The notes under the pieces: generated by a model
Database searches by the model: none
What the model saw: the letters and a program-made list of their open reading frames with translations, nothing else
Told to the model about the DNA's origin: nothing
Shown: in pieces, positions 61,601 to 64,000 of the stretch
Layout: every line of letters begins with the position of its first letter
Position numbering within the stretch: the first letter of the stretch is position 1
Assembly (NCBI GenBank): GCA_015179125.1
Contig: WHVA01000289.1
Location: forward strand, 1-64,000
Length of the DNA stretch: 64,000 nt
Reading direction: 5' to 3'
Source of the DNA: Gautieria morchelliformis
Lineage: Eukaryota > Basidiomycota > Agaricomycetes > Gomphales > Gomphaceae
Translations under genes and position numbers: made by a program

Positions 61601-64000
61601 GACTCGCCTGCCTCAGACTCCGTCGGCGACGTTGACTGGACGTATGCCCAACGTGAAGCAGCGTATGCGCGCTTGGGACTGGACCCGGCCTTAGACAGTC
61701 TGCCAGACGAGGACTTGAACAAACTCTTCGAGCGTATCACAAAAGTCAAGACTCTTCGTAATCACAATTCGAAGCCCCGTCCGGAGAGCAGTCTCAGTCA
61801 GGCGGACGACGTCTGGAGCGAGTTCGGTCGTCCTTTCTCTAGCGACGCGTTAACGGACGACACCAGCGTCGAGAACGGCCACAGTCACGGAAGCCCCGAA
61901 ATTAATGAGCTGCAAGGCCAACTCGAGGCACAAAAGGTTGAATATGAGTCCCGACTACAAGCTATTACTGAGTCCACCGAGGCAGAAGACATAAAGGTAG
62001 AGAAGGAGCATATGGAGCATCAACTCAAGCTAGTGCACAAGCAGATGAGACGATTATTAGAAATGCGCGCACATGGCGCCACCGAGGTGGATTTCGTACC
62101 ATTCGAACCTGTGATCTATTCAGCCAAGCAGTTGCGGCTCATCCGGAAGGTGCTGGATCGATGGAGAACACACAGGTCATTTTCCATGGCTGAGGTTGTA
62201 TTGTCGAATGCTGTCCTCATCAAAGAAGCCAATATCATCAGGTAAATAGGTTGGCAATTTGTCATTCCGTGAGCTGAGCAATTTCACAGCAAGGAACTCC
62301 GCAAGGACGTGATATACAACTTCACCATTGCGTCAGGAGGGAGATTGGCAAAGACGACGTCTGCTCTTGAGCCCATAGCTGGCCTAGACCAGTTTGGTGA
62401 TGTTGCGGATCCTGTGCTAGCATCTGCTACTCAACCGTCCGTTGGCATCAAGGTCATAGACAAACGGCACAACGCGCTTTATGTGTGGTCATTAGACCGG
62501 CTGCAACAACAGATCCAACGGATGCGCAATCTTACTACGTTCATCGATCGACCAGCGTATTCACAGCACTTCTCAGCTGAAGAGCCATTCTACGATTCGC
62601 CTCCGCCGGAGTTCTCCTTCATTGGCAATGCTTTGATCTCCCTCGCACCACTCTCCCGACGACTGTCATCCACTTCTACCGTCCCAATCTTCTGTCGATA
62701 TACTGCCGAGGCCATAGGGTCGTGCCGTATAGATCTAAAGGTCGTCAATATCGTTCTTCCCCCGAGTCGTAGTGCCAACGGGTCAGCCGCATCCACCAGG
62801 CCATCCTCCCCCATACCTGGCACCTTACCGACAGGAAGTAAGATCTCCTTCTTCCTGACGGTCGACTCTGTCAAAGGATTGTCATCTCACGATTTTGCTG
62901 CCACTCATATGCAAGTAAGGCTTTCCTCATTCGTGGGGCCATCCCGGCCAGCCGAGGAGGTTTATACATCATCTGCGTTGGACATGGACAAGTCCGTATT
63001 ATCTGAGCTTAAGTTTCGAAGAAGTTTTTCACTTCAAGTGACCTCGAAAACGGCGACATATTTACGCACAGCTTATGCACCCATAGAGTTTTTCGCGAGA
63101 ATCAAGCCTATGTACTTGGAGCGTATGGAGCGATGGGATGAGATGCGAGAACAACGTGGACTCAAATTGAGGCCGGAGGCGAACGGGGCATCTGGGTCGG
63201 AATCTAGCCTGAGCGTTCCACTAGCCCCGATGCGACGCTCCGAAACAGACTTCGTTGTGGAACAGTGTCACGATGTTGTGGCGTGGCTTCATGTATGCGA
63301 GCTTGCATCCGACGGGCAATACGTCCCTGTCCCTGTTCTTTCCCAGGGAACTCTGGATCCTGGCTCCTTTACACTTCATCAAGGGCTTCAGCGCCGCATC
63401 GTGCTTCATTCGTCCTCAAATTCAGGGCGACAACTTCCTTGGACTCAAGTCATACGTGTCAAGATTGGCAACGTCCGATTACTAGATCCCAAGGGAAGGG
63501 TCCACGAGTCTACATCCAAAGATCTTGTGGATCTCACCCTCCTCAAGGATCAGGCCGTGGACTTCCCGCCTGATGGGACAGGTACTCTGTCCGCCACTGC
63601 CCTTTGGGATTCGAGTGTGCATGATTCTTTCCTGCTGAATAGGGTAACTGCGGCCAATCAGCGGATACTTCTACAGTTGCACTGGTATGTCACAGCAGAA
63701 ACCTGTCTAGACCCGATTCACTTCCAGATGGATATCGCTGTCACCATGGCCTCACGAGACGCCCGCCCGCCTTCCAAGTTCATGTCTTTCCTCGGATCGT
63801 CCAAAGTTTTGTCCAAAACTAGCACAGTTTTCAGCGTGCGGCTAACGCCTCCCTTAACACGATCCCCTAAAGACCTATGGAGATTAGACACCTCTGAGAA
63901 GTACGTAAGGGGTGAAGAGGTTCTTAGTACATTCAGACCGCGTGGCATCTCTGTCGTGGAAGATTATTCGCGGTTAGTATCCACCGAACAACGCGCGGCC
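58666..64000 (+). CDS. Kinesin-3 (Unc104/KIF1-type), N-terminal 1,412 residues, runs off the window
   Basis: Twenty-one exons keep one frame to the last base (final exon 62290 onward). The motor (about 1-400) has [11 protein letters not shown], the P-loop GQTGSGKS spread over exons of 12 and 19 nt, SSRSH (switch I), [10 protein letters not shown] (switch II) and [16 protein letters not shown] neck helix ([17 protein letters not shown]) leads through a 7-nt exon (60941-60947) into the FHA domain (about 500-600, [52 protein letters not shown]). A coiled coil and the long kinesin-3 stalk domains (DUF3694-type, with [12 protein letters not shown]) follow. The membrane-binding PH domain expected at the C-terminus is outside. 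Such motors carry endosomes along microtubules in fungal hyphae. Confidence 0.92.

Noticed and set aside
62590-62874. Minus-strand ORF inside the last kinesin exon
   Set aside because: The plus strand is one open coding frame from 62290 to the window end with clear kinesin-3 character; this is a shadow.

Overview
The window comes from a filamentous fungus, most likely an agaricomycete basidiomycete. The evidence is that host genes at the right end carry many introns of about 46-70 bp with GT..AG (once GC..AG) borders, their products match eukaryotic families (IMP3, kinesin-3, PNUTS-like, LIM-binding adaptor, HMG box), and the repeats are Ty3/Gypsy (including a chromodomain chromovirus), Ty1/Copia and PIF/Harbinger elements. 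I cannot name the species.

Bases 1 to about 46,440 are a transposon island with almost no host genes. From left to right: the 5' end of a minus-strand Gypsy element (Gypsy-1 copy 1, 1-1199); a pyrimidine-rich tandem repeat (about 1211-1870); the 3' end and LTR of Copia-1 (2026-2636); a very AT-rich block (2637-7375) with several unrecognised ORFs, a PD-(D/E)XK nuclease-like ORF and a tRNA-like sequence; a 32-bp minisatellite split by a MITE-like element (7520-8435); a decayed minus-strand Copia-2 carrying a 1124-bp solo LTR (8570-12265); more minisatellite and low-complexity DNA (12583-13320); an unrecognised minus-strand ORF split by a 1235-bp solo LTR (14888-17762); a solo Copia-1 LTR; a PIF/Harbinger transposase and its Myb-like partner (18351-20765); a solo Gypsy-1 LTR (21023-21237); a perfect-arm hairpin (21484-21545); a chromovirus, Gypsy-3, inserted in a GC-rich minisatellite (21770-29650); a solo Gypsy-2 LTR (30171-31412); a pol-less Gypsy-2 element with an antisense spliced ORF (31621-36689), inserted into Gypsy-1 copy 2 (36690-42268), which itself truncates Copia-3 (42269-46436).

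Four solo LTRs have perfect 5-bp target duplications, so LTR-LTR recombination has been active. Most element ORFs are broken by single-base frameshifts, and the in-frame stops I checked inside Gypsy-1 and Copia-3 frames are nearly all TGA, which fits CGA to TGA decay.

Bases 46,440 to 64,000 are normal gene-dense DNA: an HMG-box protein (-), a PNUTS-like protein with TFIIS N-domain, PP1-binding motif and CCCH finger (+), a Q-rich LIM-binding transcriptional adaptor (-), IMP3 of the small-subunit processome (+), and the first 21 exons of an Unc104/KIF1-type kinesin-3 (+, running off the end). HMG/PNUTS and adaptor/IMP3 are divergent pairs; PNUTS and the adaptor converge.
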